DNA of 64,000 nt from Prolixibacteraceae bacterium JC049 (GTDB taxonomy: Bacteria; Bacteroidota; Bacteroidia; Bacteroidales; Prolixibacteraceae). Location of the stretch: the NCBI GenBank assembly GCA_023369685.1, contig SACZ01000001.1, positions 1,098,148 through 1,162,147 of the forward strand. The letters run 5' to 3'. Positions 1-9,680 of this stretch are shown piece after piece (position 1 is the first letter of the stretch; each line of letters opens with the position of its first letter). The notes under the pieces are model-generated. The model was not told the DNA's origin and searched no databases. It saw nothing but the letters and a program-made list of their open reading frames with translations. The translations under genes and the position numbers were made by a program.

Positions 1-3000
1 TCTACCAACGGATTATTACAAGGAAACATTGCCTCCAACCAGACAGCCACACAAACAGGTTTGTCTGGTAGTGCTATTCAATTAAGAGTTGCAATGGTGA
101 ATGATTTAGGTGATGAAACGTATAAAATTGACAATGTAAGTGTTTCGGGAACTTTGTCTGCAGCTTCTCCTGTTATTTGGATGAGAGCAAACGATGGAGT
201 TACTTTGGATGGAGGAAGTGGGATTAATAATTGGTTGGATCAGGCTTCTGGTTATAATTTATCATCAACCAATTCCAGTAATAATGGTCCTTATTTAAGG
301 AATAACCGATTAAATTTTAATCCGATAGTTGAATTTGATGGGAATGACCTTGTTCAATCGGGTATTCCTGGAAGCGTATTGGATGCAACATCAAATACCG
401 CATTGTTAGTGCAAAAGTTCAATTCTGGTTATGTTATTTTCTCACTGGGTCAATATAATCCTGTAGATGCCGATCGTCGATTTAGTATGGAGTCTTCTGG
501 TGGCAATATTCGATTTGATTTCCCGAATGATAATGATGGAGATGGAAAATTAATTGGAAGCACATCGATAACTGGTAGCTATCAGATTCAAACATTGGCA
601 TCAACTGCAACACAGAATAAGATATATGTGAATAATGTATTGGATGCTACATCCAACAGAACTTCAACTTTTAATGGTTCGGAGGGGCAGCACTCCATAC
701 GTATTGGAACAAGTAATCAGTTTGGTGGTTATTATTCGCGAATTGACGTTGCCGAATTGATATTATTCGATAGCGAGTTAATAGGAACAAATTTTGATAT
801 ATGGCAATCGTACTTAGGACTGAAGTATGCCATTACTGTTGGTAATGATGGTAGTTCCTTTGTATACCTTGATTCTTCTGGAAATACAATCTGGGATGGA
901 GCTACTACGTTTCAGAATAATGTTGTCGGTTTAGGAAATGATTCAGGATGGAGTTTAGATCAAAAAGTAGCTAGTTCGGGCGATGTTGTCATGGCAACAA
1001 CTAGTGACTTTTCTTCTGGTAATTACGACTCTGGGAGAACTTCGTTAAGTGGAGGTCAGTTTTTAATATGGGGAGACAATGGGGGGAGTACAGGTAGCTG
1101 GAATGTGGATGGAAGCTATAATCGAGTAAATAAATTTTGGAAGGTGCAGAATACGGGAAGTGTATCAACTGTTAATTTGCAAATCAATTTATCGAGCTAT
1201 GTTGCTACTAGTTCTGAATACAAACTGATAGTAGATAATGATAATAATCTATCTAATGGAATTACTTCAGAGCATGCATTGACCAATAGTTCAGGAAGTC
1301 TTTATACCACATCTTTATCATTTGCCGATGGAACCAATTATTTTACTATTGCCGAATCGTTGGCTCCGGAAACGGGTTTTTGGGTTAGAGCAGATGCTGC
1401 TACCAGCAGCACAACTGATGGAAATACAATAACCAGCTGGGGAGATCAGAGTGGATCCAACAATGCAACTACAAGTGGTAGTAATAGTCCTACATTTAGA
1501 ACCAATCAGGCCAATTTTAACCCGGGCATCGACTTTGATGGAAGTAATGATCGCATGACAATTAATCGTCCTGCACAGGATGATTTTACTTTTGCAATTG
1601 TGGTACGCTCAGATGATAATGGTGGCTCAGGATCATCCTGGTGGCAAGGAGATGGAATATTTGATGGAGAGGTAGCTGGTAGTCAGGTCGACTTTGGAGG
1701 ACTTAGTTTGTTGGATGGGAAATTGGCTTTTGGTACAACAGGAAACGACCAAACTGTAAAGTCTTCTGCCTCCATTACAGGGAGTACTCCTCATTTTGCC
1801 ATTGCAACTCGTTCTGCCTCTAACGGAGCAAAAGCGTTGTTTATTGACGGAAGTACAGATAATACGGGAACTGGTATTACAGGATCTATTACTAATCCTA
1901 CTGGTTTTAGAATTGGTTCGTTGTATTCAAATAACAATTATTACAATGGTACTATTTTCGAGATTATTACTTTTAATGGAGTAATAAGTGGCTTAGATAA
2001 AAGTAGATTAGAAACCTATTTTGCACTGAAATACGGATTAACATTAAGTAGTGACTATGTTGCTAGTGAAGGTACTATTTACTCGGTTTCCGGTTATGGG
2101 AACAATATTGCGGGTTTGGTGAATGGAACAGCTTACAGTTTAGATCAGAAAGTAGCATCTACAATTAATACATCATCTTCAGATGCCTCGAATGTAACAA
2201 TGGCTACCACAAGTGATTTTACATCAACGAATCAAACTGGAAGTAGAACATCTCTGAGCAGTGGACAATATCTGATATGGGGAGATAATGGAGGCTCTAC
2301 ATCGAGTTGGACAAACGATGGAGGGGTAGATCGGGTCAATCGTTTTTGGAAGGTGCAAAATACGGGTAATGTAGGAAGCATACATCTTGAGATTAACCTG
2401 CAAGGCTATCCAGCTACTTCAAATGGTTATTCCGTAATTGTAGATAGTGATAACAATCTGTCTAACGGAGTCACTGGGGTGTATTCGTTAACCAATAGTT
2501 CTGGTGATCTGTATAATACTCAGGCTACGTTTCCTCAGGGAACAAGTTACTTTACAATAGGAGTGGTGCCTCCTTTGGTTGTTACTCTTGATTCTTACAC
2601 TAATATCTCAAGTAATGGAGGAACTAATGGAGTATTAACCGTTTCTGCAACAGGAGGATTAGGAAGTTATTCGTATAGCTGGAGTAATGGTGCTTCAACA
2701 AATAGTATTACCGGGTTATCGTCAGGTGCTTACACTGTTACCGTCACATCCGGTACACTGAGTACACAACAAACTTATTATTTATACGACCCTGACTTAA
2801 TCTCTTCGTCGACTACAGTTGTTTCATCTCCCAATTGTGCAGGAGATCAAACAGGAGAGATTAATTTATCGGTGACACTGCCTAATACAAAGTGTATTAA
2901 TTTCGATGGAAGTAATGATTATGTGGCTTTGAATGACTCCAAATCAGGACAAAATGCATTTGCTGAACTAACAGTGTGTGCGTGGATAAAAGTTCCTGCA

Positions 3001-3750
3001 GGTCAGGGAGGATGGGCTGTCTTGGATTACGACCGTTCAGAATATTTTAATGTATCTATTGGCGACCAGTCTGGAGGAGATAATACTGTTCACTTTGATA
3101 CCAACTCTGGAATTAATGGAAATATTCATGATTTTAATGGAAGTGTTGTTGTAGCAGATAATACTTGGCACCATATTGCTTGCGTATATGATGGGGTAAA
3201 TAAACACATTTATGTGGATGGAGTTTTGGATGCTTCCACCTCTTCGCCTCCTCATAATAGTGCTGATATCGGTTCAACAATAACGAGATACGGTTTTATT
3301 GGAGAAGGATCAGAAGCAGATGGATTAAATGGAACCCGAAATAACCTGTATTTTCAAGGTAAAATTGCCTTAGTGGAGTTATGGACAAGGGCTTTAGGTG
3401 AACAAGAAATCAGAGCAAGAATGAACTCCTCTGCATCGGGAACAGGCTTGGTAGGATTGTGGAAGCTGGATGAGGGAAGTGGAACCTCTACTACAGCAGT
3501 TGTTGGAGGAAACGGAACTTTATATGGTAGTCCTGCATGGGAAACCGATAGCTTCTATTCTGTTAGTTCATATGCATGGACAAAAAATGGGGATGGAGGT
3601 TTTTCAGAGTCAACACAAAATATTAGCTCGCTAAGTGAAGGAACTTATAATTATTCAGTTCAGGTAACAAATGGCTACACCATAACAGGCTCTCAGATAC
3701 TAAATGCTGCTCATCAGAATATTTCAACTAATGCTATTCAAATAGAATAA
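1..3750 (+). CDS. Large modular surface protein with SprB-like and LamG domains (5' partial)
   Basis: The frame is open from base 1, so the true start lies outside the window; the TTG at 61 is not a credible start. Two copies of a ~400-residue module follow each other (about 169-1365 and 1366-2565). Each has an opening like FWVRADA..W.DQSG, a LamG-like jelly-roll core, a YFALKYGLTL-type strand, a NIAGL...LDQKVAS segment, QYLIWGDN, RFWKVQNTG and a closing SYFTIG. A degenerate SprB-type repeat follows (about 2581-2780; SNGGTNG, YSWSNG, GLSSGAYTVTV), then a concanavalin/LamG domain (about 2890-3540; INFDGSNDYVAL, VCAWIKV, WHHIACVYDG). SprB repeats are known from gliding adhesins, so an exported adhesin or carbohydrate-binding role is inferred. 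No T9SS sorting domain is visible at the C-terminus; the protein ends NAIQIE, the same six residues that occur near the end of the next protein. Confidence 0.85.
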   Translation, partial: STNGLLQGNIASNQTATQTGLSGSAIQLRVAMVNDLGDETYKIDNVSVSGTLSAASPVIWMRANDGVTLDGGSGINNWLDQASGYNLSSTNSSNNGPYLRNNRLNFNPIVEFDGNDLVQSGIPGSVLDATSNTALLVQKFNSGYVIFSLGQYNPVDADRRFSMESSGGNIRFDFPNDNDGDGKLIGSTSITGSYQIQTLASTATQNKIYVNNVLDATSNRTSTFNGSEGQHSIRIGTSNQFGGYYSRIDVAELILFDSELIGTNFDIWQSYLGLKYAITVGNDGSSFVYLDSSGNTIWDGATTFQNNVVGLGNDSGWSLDQKVASSGDVVMATTSDFSSGNYDSGRTSLSGGQFLIWGDNGGSTGSWNVDGSYNRVNKFWKVQNTGSVSTVNLQINLSSYVATSSEYKLIVDNDNNLSNGITSEHALTNSSGSLYTTSLSFADGTNYFTIAESLAPETGFWVRADAATSSTTDGNTITSWGDQSGSNNATTSGSNSPTFRTNQANFNPGIDFDGSNDRMTINRPAQDDFTFAIVVRSDDNGGSGSSWWQGDGIFDGEVAGSQVDFGGLSLLDGKLAFGTTGNDQTVKSSASITGSTPHFAIATRSASNGAKALFIDGSTDNTGTGITGSITNPTGFRIGSLYSNNNYYNGTIFEIITFNGVISGLDKSRLETYFALKYGLTLSSDYVASEGTIYSVSGYGNNIAGLVNGTAYSLDQKVASTINTSSSDASNVTMATTSDFTSTNQTGSRTSLSSGQYLIWGDNGGSTSSWTNDGGVDRVNRFWKVQNTGNVGSIHLEINLQGYPATSNGYSVIVDSDNNLSNGVTGVYSLTNSSGDLYNTQATFPQGTSYFTIGVVPPLVVTLDSYTNISSNGGTNGVLTVSATGGLGSYSYSWSNGASTNSITGLSSGAYTVTVTSGTLSTQQTYYLYDPDLISSSTTVVSSPNCAGDQTGEINLSVTLPNTKCINFDGSNDYVALNDSKSGQNAFAELTVCAWIKVPAGQGGWAVLDYDRSEYFNVSIGDQSGGDNTVHFDTNSGINGNIHDFNGSVVVADNTWHHIACVYDGVNKHIYVDGVLDASTSSPPHNSADIGSTITRYGFIGEGSEADGLNGTRNNLYFQGKIALVELWTRALGEQEIRARMNSSASGTGLVGLWKLDEGSGTSTTAVVGGNGTLYGSPAWETDSFYSVSSYAWTKNGDGGFSESTQNISSLSEGTYNYSVQVTNGYTITGSQILNAAHQNISTNAIQIE
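169..2565 (+). repeat. Two tandem ~400-codon modules within the first giant gene
   Basis: Two in-frame copies (about 169-1365 and 1366-2565) share the landmarks ...LKYG..., ...QKVAS..., ...WGDNGGST..., FWKVQNTG and a YFTI close. Boundaries are approximate because they were set by eye on these landmarks. The second copy is closer to the second module of the downstream paralogue (5610-6810) than to its own neighbour, for example in the stretch encoding FDGEVAGSQVDFGGLS. Confidence 0.75.
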
Positions 3751-3822
3751 TTATACAGAATAATATTCAGTAAACATGTTTGTGGTGAACTTGTTATAAC
3801 TAGAGTAAGAGGTTGTAACAAG

Positions 3823-6800
3823 ATGCTTAAGAGGGGATTGCACATATTATTGTTGATTGTTTTTTGTTCTTATTATGTAAAAGGACAAACAGTGATCTAT
3901 AGTGAAAATTTTGACTCCTACGTGGATGGTGCAACGCAAGGATTTGGGAATCCTCCCAAATGGTTCATTTCTTATCTAGATGATGGTGATTTATATTCTG
4001 ATCGCTATTTTGCTGTTGAAAATAACCAATTTAGAGCAAATAAGATACGTTCGTCAGGGTTGTCGATTGCTTATCTGAATACGCAAGATATTGATATCTC
4101 AGGGTATGGTAGTGTAACTATTAGTATACGTATTCCACCATCTTCAGGCTCGCTGGATACAAATGGAGATTATTTATACATAAAATATAGTACGAATGGT
4201 GGTAGCTCGTGGACTACTCCAGTTTCTGTCTCAGGACCAGTAAACTCAGAAATTGTAATGACTGAGACTGGGATTACAGGAACTACTTTGAAAATACAGT
4301 TTGCCTTTGCTAATTCGGGTGCCGATGAGAATTATTATGCCGATGATATTGTGGTAACTGGTTACGATGCTTACCCTGCGATGTGGTTTCGTGCGGATGG
4401 AAATATGACTGTTCGTTCTGATGATGGTATCAACTGGTGGGCAGGGGAAATCAGTGGTGGTCTTTCTACCACCGATAATAGTAATTCAGGACCAAACTTC
4501 GTTGAAAATGCTTATAACTTTAACCCTACAGCTCGATTTGATGGCAATGACAAAGCGTCTAAAATAATAAGTAACAATCTAATAAATGCCACAACAAATA
4601 CTTGTTTCATTGTTCAGCGTTTTCAGTCGGGAAATGTCATTTTTAGTATGAGCCAGTATGATTATAGCACTTCTCCTTTCCGACGGCTTAGCTTTCAAGG
4701 ATCAGGCTCGACCTATCGATTTGATTTCCCAAATGATGCCGCTAATGATGGGAAATTAGTCGGCTCAGGAAGTATTGGTAATGTATTTCGTATTTATACT
4801 TTACAAACTGATGCATCTGAAAATAGAGTTTATTTCAATGGAGTACAAGATGCTTCACAAACGAGGACTTCTGATTTTCCTACAGGGCAAGGGAACCACT
4901 CGTTTGCATTGGGAACCAGTAATCAGTTTGGAGGGTATTTTTCTACAACAGACATATCGGAGTTTATCTATTTCAATAGTAATCTACAGGGTAATACTCA
5001 AGATGCCTGGTATTCATATTTAGGATTGAAATATGGAATAACCATTGGAAATAACGGTAGTTCGTTTGTATACCGAAATGCCAGTGAGAATATTATTTGG
5101 GATGGTGGTGGAACTTACCAGAATGATGTGGCTGGTTTGGCTGGTGATGGAACATGGCAATTATATCAGAATGTATCTTCTTCAATAAATACTTCATCTT
5201 CTACATCGGCAGATGTGACAATGGCTACCACTAATAATTTCTCATTACCCAATGAAGATTCCGGGCGGACAGATATGAATGATGGTGAGTATTTGATTTG
5301 GGGACATAACAATGGAAGTGTTGGCTCGTGGACTACTGTAGGAGATTATAAACGAGTAAGTCGATTTTGGAAAGTGCAAAATACAGGCGGAGTTGAACAG
5401 GTTCATATGCGTATCAACCTTTCTGGTTTTCCATCAACACCAACCGATTACCGTGTGATTGTGGATACTGATACTGATTTGTCCAATGGTATTGCAGGAG
5501 AATTTGTTGTAACACAGAGCTCCGGGAATTTATATACTGGGTCCGTGATTTTTCCAGATGGCCCAAGTTATTTTACAATTGGACAATCGTTAAGGTCGGT
5601 TTCTGGTTTTTGGGTAAAAGCAGATGAAGATATAACCCTTGAATCAGGTAGTAACGAAGTGGAAGTTTGGGGAGACCAATCAGGGAGTAATAATGCGACT
5701 TCTTATGCGCAATGGGATAAGCCATACTTACAGTCAAATATTGCCAACTTTAACCCTGGAATTCGTTTTTATGGAGGTAATGATCAAATGTCAATGAACA
5801 GACCTGCAGAAACAGATTTCACTTTTGCCATAGTTGTAAAACCAAATAATAGTGGCGGGTCCGGTTCATCATGGTGGCAGGGACATGGTATTTTTGATGG
5901 CGAGGTGGCAGGCTCTCAGGTTGACTTTGGAGGCCTAAGTTTGTTGGATGGTAAGTTAGCTTTTGGTACAACAGGAGATAATACGGTAAAATCATCTCGA
6001 TCGATCTATGCAAATGGGATTCCACATATTGGTATTGCAACCCGAAATTCTTCATCAGGATTAAAATCGCTTTATATTGATGGAGAAACAGACAATACAA
6101 GTACCGGGATTACCGGAGCAATTACAAACCCTTCTGGATTTAGAATCGGATCATTATATTCAAATAGTAATTACTACGATGGGCATATATTCGAGATAAA
6201 GAGTTTTAATAGTGTCATAAGTGCTTCCGAAAGACAGGAGCTAGAGAGTTATTTTGCATTGAAGTATGGGTTGACTATCAATAAGAACTACATGACATCA
6301 GCAGGAACTGTTTTTGAGGTCTCCGGCTATGGAAATGATATTGCAGGATTAGGGCGGGAAACAGTGAATGGCTTAAATCAAAAAATATCATCGTCAGTAA
6401 ATACTTCTTCCACTACGGCTGGAGATATTATTATTGCTACAACTAACGACTTTACAGGTACAAATCAGGCTTCTGGCAGAACAGCACTGAATGTAGGGCA
6501 GTTTTTGGTTTGGGGACATGACAATGGGGGAATTACAAGTTGGAATACAGCAGGAGATTACAAAAAGGTGCCACGAAATTGGAAAGTAACTAATACTGGT
6601 AATGTTGGACAGGTAAATCTTCAGATTAACTTAAATGGTTTTCCTGCTGCCTCAGGCTTTTATTATGTATTGGTAGATAGCGATACTAATTTCTCCAATG
6701 GAATTACCAACTCTTATCAGTTAACCAACAGTTCTGGTGACCTTTATACTGGGACTGTAACTTTTCCCGCGGGAACCAACTATTTTTCAATAGGATATTC

Positions 6801-9621
6801 TACTGCGGCACAAGTCGTATTCTGGGTGCAAGCCAATAGTGGGACCAGTACTTCAAGTGATAATGGAGCAATAAATACATGGTACGATCAAAGTGGTAGT
6901 GGAAATCATGCTGCGCAGAGTTCTTCAGGTAATCAACCTACTTATCAGGAAAACGAGTTGAACTTTAATCCGGTTGTACTATTTGATGGAAATAATGATT
7001 TCTATGATTTGACTACAACAGATGGACTTGGTTATGGGGCTGCTTCCAGATGGACATTTGTCGTAGCACGGGAGAATTCAACTACCAATGATAATTGGTC
7101 TTTTGTGTTTGCTTACGGTTCGCCAGGAACAGGCACGGGATGGTGTATAGGTAAACAATCGACAAGTGCAAAAGAGATTGTGGTCGGAAGTTATGGTACC
7201 GACATACGGACTAGCTCATGGGGAAGTGATTATCGATTAATTACAGGAAGTAATAATGGATCGCAAATGGAAGCTTTTGCCGAAGGTGCATCTCTGACAA
7301 CTCTTTCGACAACAACAAATACTACAGCTGGTGAGGCTCGATTAGGTCGACAGGTGAATTCCGCTGATGAATTTTGGGGAGGAGAAGTAGCGGAAGTAAT
7401 GCATTATGTGGGTGATGTTTCTTCTAACCTGAAATCACAGATTGAAACCTATTTAGCTGTTAAATATGGTATAACCAAGCAAAGCGATTACTTGGCGGGT
7501 TCTACTACCATTTATAGTGTCTCGGGATATACCAATGAAATTGCAGGTATAGGAAATGATGGAACCTTCAGTCTGAATCAGCGTGTAGGATCTTCAATAG
7601 AAACAAGTGCATCTACCTCTTCGGATGTAATAGTGGCAACAACCAATAATTTCACTGCCAGAAATGATGATTCAGGAAGAACATCATTGAATAGTGGCCA
7701 ATATTTGGTTTGGGGAAATAATGGCTCAAGCACATCTTCATGGACAGACGATGGAGGATATAAAAGGGTAAATCGTTTCTGGAAGGTGCAAAATACAGGA
7801 GGAGTAGGAAGTGTTAATTTGCAAATTAATCTAAATGGGTATCCTTCTCCTTTTGCTAGTTATTACTTAATTGTCGACACAGATACAGATTTATCCAACG
7901 GGGTAAGCTCTACTAATGAGCTGACAAACAGTTCGGGCGATTTATATTCGGTTGCTTTAAGCTTTCCAACAGGAACCAGTTATTTTACCATTGGCTATGA
8001 GTTACCGTTGTTAGATTTTGGTGATAGCCCTTCGCCTTATCCAACAACCTCTGCAGATAATGGAGCGCGACATTTAATCTCAGGAGGAGTTTATCTGGGA
8101 GCTAGTGTGGACAATGAAAATGATGGACAAGCTAACTCTGATGCAACAGGTGATGGTAGTGATGAAGACGGAATAACCTTTAGTGGCAACTTTGCTGCAG
8201 GAACTACCGTTACGCTGACAGTGACCGCTTCAGCTGCTGGTAAATTAAGTGGCTGGGTCGATTTCAATGATGATGGAGACTGGAATGATATGGGAGAGCA
8301 AGTGTTTTCCGACCAGGATTTAACAACAGGAAGCAACACGTTGAATGTGTCAGTTCCATGTTATGTGCCTTCGGGAACCTCATTTGCCCGATTCCGGTTT
8401 TCTACTCAAACGGGATTGGCTGTAACAGGTTTGGCTAGTAACGGAGAGGTTGAAGATTATCAAATTACTTTAGAGGCAGGTGTTGCTGCTTCTGTAACTT
8501 GCCCTTCTAATGCCACTGTTAGTCCGAATGCTTCGGGGTGTGTTTATACTGTGTCAGGAACTACCCATGATGCAACATATACCAACACATGTAATACCAT
8601 TAGCTTAACCAACGATTTCAATAATAGTGCGTCGCTCGCAGGTGCTTCTTTTAATGCTGGAGCAACTACCGTAAATTGGAGTTGGTCGATTGCTGAAATA
8701 ACTGAGATTGCTTTCTATAGCTGGGATAATTCAAATAATCCATTAATCCCTGACAGAGGAACACCTGCTGATTCTGAAGAAGATGCAACTGTAGCATCAG
8801 GTGGGCAATCGGGCAATGGTTTGACAGGAGGAGGAGGTAGCAATCAGAATATTGAAATGCGTTATCAGACATCTGCATCTATTTTCAATAATATGGATGG
8901 AATTGATTTTAGTGTAGATTATTTGAGAAAAGAAGGTGATGCTGATTTCTTGAAGCGAGGGAATAACTTCCGACTTCAGGCTGGTTCAACGTTTAGTGTA
9001 ACCTATAAGGTAGACGATGGTGCTGGTGGTTCTACAACAGTGTCTAGTGGTAATGCTTATTCGATTCCACAGGATAATACATGGAGAAATTTCCGATTTA
9101 CCTATGACCCGGTTTCAGGAGTGGGAACTTTATTTGTGAATAGTAGTTCGGTATGGACTTCTCCAACGCCAACACCTGGAAAAGGAATGGTTTGGGATGG
9201 AACATACTTTTCAATAGGAGCAAGAATGGATGCCAGTAGTAACACTTCGGCTACAATCGACAATCTGCATTTCCAGAAATATACATTAACAACAGGTTCG
9301 TGTAGTGTGGTGATGACTGTTACTAACGATTTGGCTGTTTCACTATCGTCCAGTGCTGGAACTGAGTTTTGCGAAGGGACTTCTTCTACTTTTACGGCAG
9401 CAGCTTCCAATGGTACATCACCATATACATATGATTTCAAGATTGGCGGCACATCGCAACAGTCTGGTAGCACTAATACTTATAATAATTCGTCGTTAGC
9501 TAATGGTAATGTTGTTACTGTTGAGGTGACTGATTCCAATGGCTGTACCGTAACGAGTAGTGGGCTAACAATGGTGGTGAGAGGTAACATTGCCACCAAT
9601 GCCATTCAGATTGAAAACTAA
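3823..9621 (+). CDS. Giant modular surface protein with GEVED domain, paralogue of upstream gene
   Basis: 1932 residues starting with a signal peptide (MLKRGLHILLLIVFCSYYVKG). After a secreted jelly-roll-like N-terminal region (ENFDSYVDG, about 3890-4365) come three copies of the ~400-residue module found in the preceding gene (about 4372-5600, 5610-6810, 6820-8000). Next is a GEVED domain (about 8011-8475; DFGDSPSPYPT, GWVDFNDDGDWND, NGEVEDYQITL), an HYR-like stretch (VTCPSNATV), a LamG-like domain, and a final Ig/PKD-like segment. It starts 72 bases after the preceding stop, so the two may be cotranscribed. GEVED and LamG modules are common in secreted Bacteroidota proteins. A cell-surface adhesin or glycan-binding role is inferred. 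No T9SS sorting domain is recognisable; the tail is ATNAIQIEN, shared with the upstream paralogue. Confidence 0.88.
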   Translation: MLKRGLHILLLIVFCSYYVKGQTVIYSENFDSYVDGATQGFGNPPKWFISYLDDGDLYSDRYFAVENNQFRANKIRSSGLSIAYLNTQDIDISGYGSVTISIRIPPSSGSLDTNGDYLYIKYSTNGGSSWTTPVSVSGPVNSEIVMTETGITGTTLKIQFAFANSGADENYYADDIVVTGYDAYPAMWFRADGNMTVRSDDGINWWAGEISGGLSTTDNSNSGPNFVENAYNFNPTARFDGNDKASKIISNNLINATTNTCFIVQRFQSGNVIFSMSQYDYSTSPFRRLSFQGSGSTYRFDFPNDAANDGKLVGSGSIGNVFRIYTLQTDASENRVYFNGVQDASQTRTSDFPTGQGNHSFALGTSNQFGGYFSTTDISEFIYFNSNLQGNTQDAWYSYLGLKYGITIGNNGSSFVYRNASENIIWDGGGTYQNDVAGLAGDGTWQLYQNVSSSINTSSSTSADVTMATTNNFSLPNEDSGRTDMNDGEYLIWGHNNGSVGSWTTVGDYKRVSRFWKVQNTGGVEQVHMRINLSGFPSTPTDYRVIVDTDTDLSNGIAGEFVVTQSSGNLYTGSVIFPDGPSYFTIGQSLRSVSGFWVKADEDITLESGSNEVEVWGDQSGSNNATSYAQWDKPYLQSNIANFNPGIRFYGGNDQMSMNRPAETDFTFAIVVKPNNSGGSGSSWWQGHGIFDGEVAGSQVDFGGLSLLDGKLAFGTTGDNTVKSSRSIYANGIPHIGIATRNSSSGLKSLYIDGETDNTSTGITGAITNPSGFRIGSLYSNSNYYDGHIFEIKSFNSVISASERQELESYFALKYGLTINKNYMTSAGTVFEVSGYGNDIAGLGRETVNGLNQKISSSVNTSSTTAGDIIIATTNDFTGTNQASGRTALNVGQFLVWGHDNGGITSWNTAGDYKKVPRNWKVTNTGNVGQVNLQINLNGFPAASGFYYVLVDSDTNFSNGITNSYQLTNSSGDLYTGTVTFPAGTNYFSIGYSTAAQVVFWVQANSGTSTSSDNGAINTWYDQSGSGNHAAQSSSGNQPTYQENELNFNPVVLFDGNNDFYDLTTTDGLGYGAASRWTFVVARENSTTNDNWSFVFAYGSPGTGTGWCIGKQSTSAKEIVVGSYGTDIRTSSWGSDYRLITGSNNGSQMEAFAEGASLTTLSTTTNTTAGEARLGRQVNSADEFWGGEVAEVMHYVGDVSSNLKSQIETYLAVKYGITKQSDYLAGSTTIYSVSGYTNEIAGIGNDGTFSLNQRVGSSIETSASTSSDVIVATTNNFTARNDDSGRTSLNSGQYLVWGNNGSSTSSWTDDGGYKRVNRFWKVQNTGGVGSVNLQINLNGYPSPFASYYLIVDTDTDLSNGVSSTNELTNSSGDLYSVALSFPTGTSYFTIGYELPLLDFGDSPSPYPTTSADNGARHLISGGVYLGASVDNENDGQANSDATGDGSDEDGITFSGNFAAGTTVTLTVTASAAGKLSGWVDFNDDGDWNDMGEQVFSDQDLTTGSNTLNVSVPCYVPSGTSFARFRFSTQTGLAVTGLASNGEVEDYQITLEAGVAASVTCPSNATVSPNASGCVYTVSGTTHDATYTNTCNTISLTNDFNNSASLAGASFNAGATTVNWSWSIAEITEIAFYSWDNSNNPLIPDRGTPADSEEDATVASGGQSGNGLTGGGGSNQNIEMRYQTSASIFNNMDGIDFSVDYLRKEGDADFLKRGNNFRLQAGSTFSVTYKVDDGAGGSTTVSSGNAYSIPQDNTWRNFRFTYDPVSGVGTLFVNSSSVWTSPTPTPGKGMVWDGTYFSIGARMDASSNTSATIDNLHFQKYTLTTGSCSVVMTVTNDLAVSLSSSAGTEFCEGTSSTFTAAASNGTSPYTYDFKIGGTSQQSGSTNTYNNSSLANGNVVTVEVTDSNGCTVTSSGLTMVVRGNIATNAIQIEN
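4372..8000 (+). repeat. Three tandem ~400-codon modules within the second giant gene
   Basis: Copies at about 4372-5600, 5610-6810 and 6820-8000 carry the same landmarks as the modules at 169-2565: an FWV.A opening, an LKYGIT strand, a QYLVWG or EYLIWG motif, FWKVQNTGG (NWKVTNTG in the middle copy) and YFTIG. The middle copy is strikingly similar at DNA level to 1366-2565 in the upstream gene. Boundaries are by eye. Confidence 0.75.
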
Positions 9622-9623
9622 AA

Positions 9624-9652
9624 AAGCTGCTTGATGTTTTTCCAAGCAGCTT
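9624..9652. terminator. Bidirectional intrinsic terminator
   Basis: A perfect 10-bp stem (AAGCTGCTTG / CAAGCAGCTT) with a 9-base loop lies between two convergent genes. On the minus strand the stem is followed by a T-run (complement of the A5 at 9621-9625); on the plus strand by TTCTTC. It probably serves both the adhesin gene and the mannosidase gene. Confidence 0.75.
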
Positions 9653-9680
9653 CTTCGGTATAAATTGATAGAAATAAATT

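Noticed and set aside
61..63. TTG at 61 as start of the first giant protein
   Set aside because: The frame is open and coding-like from base 1, and no signal peptide follows 61; the gene is cut by the window edge.
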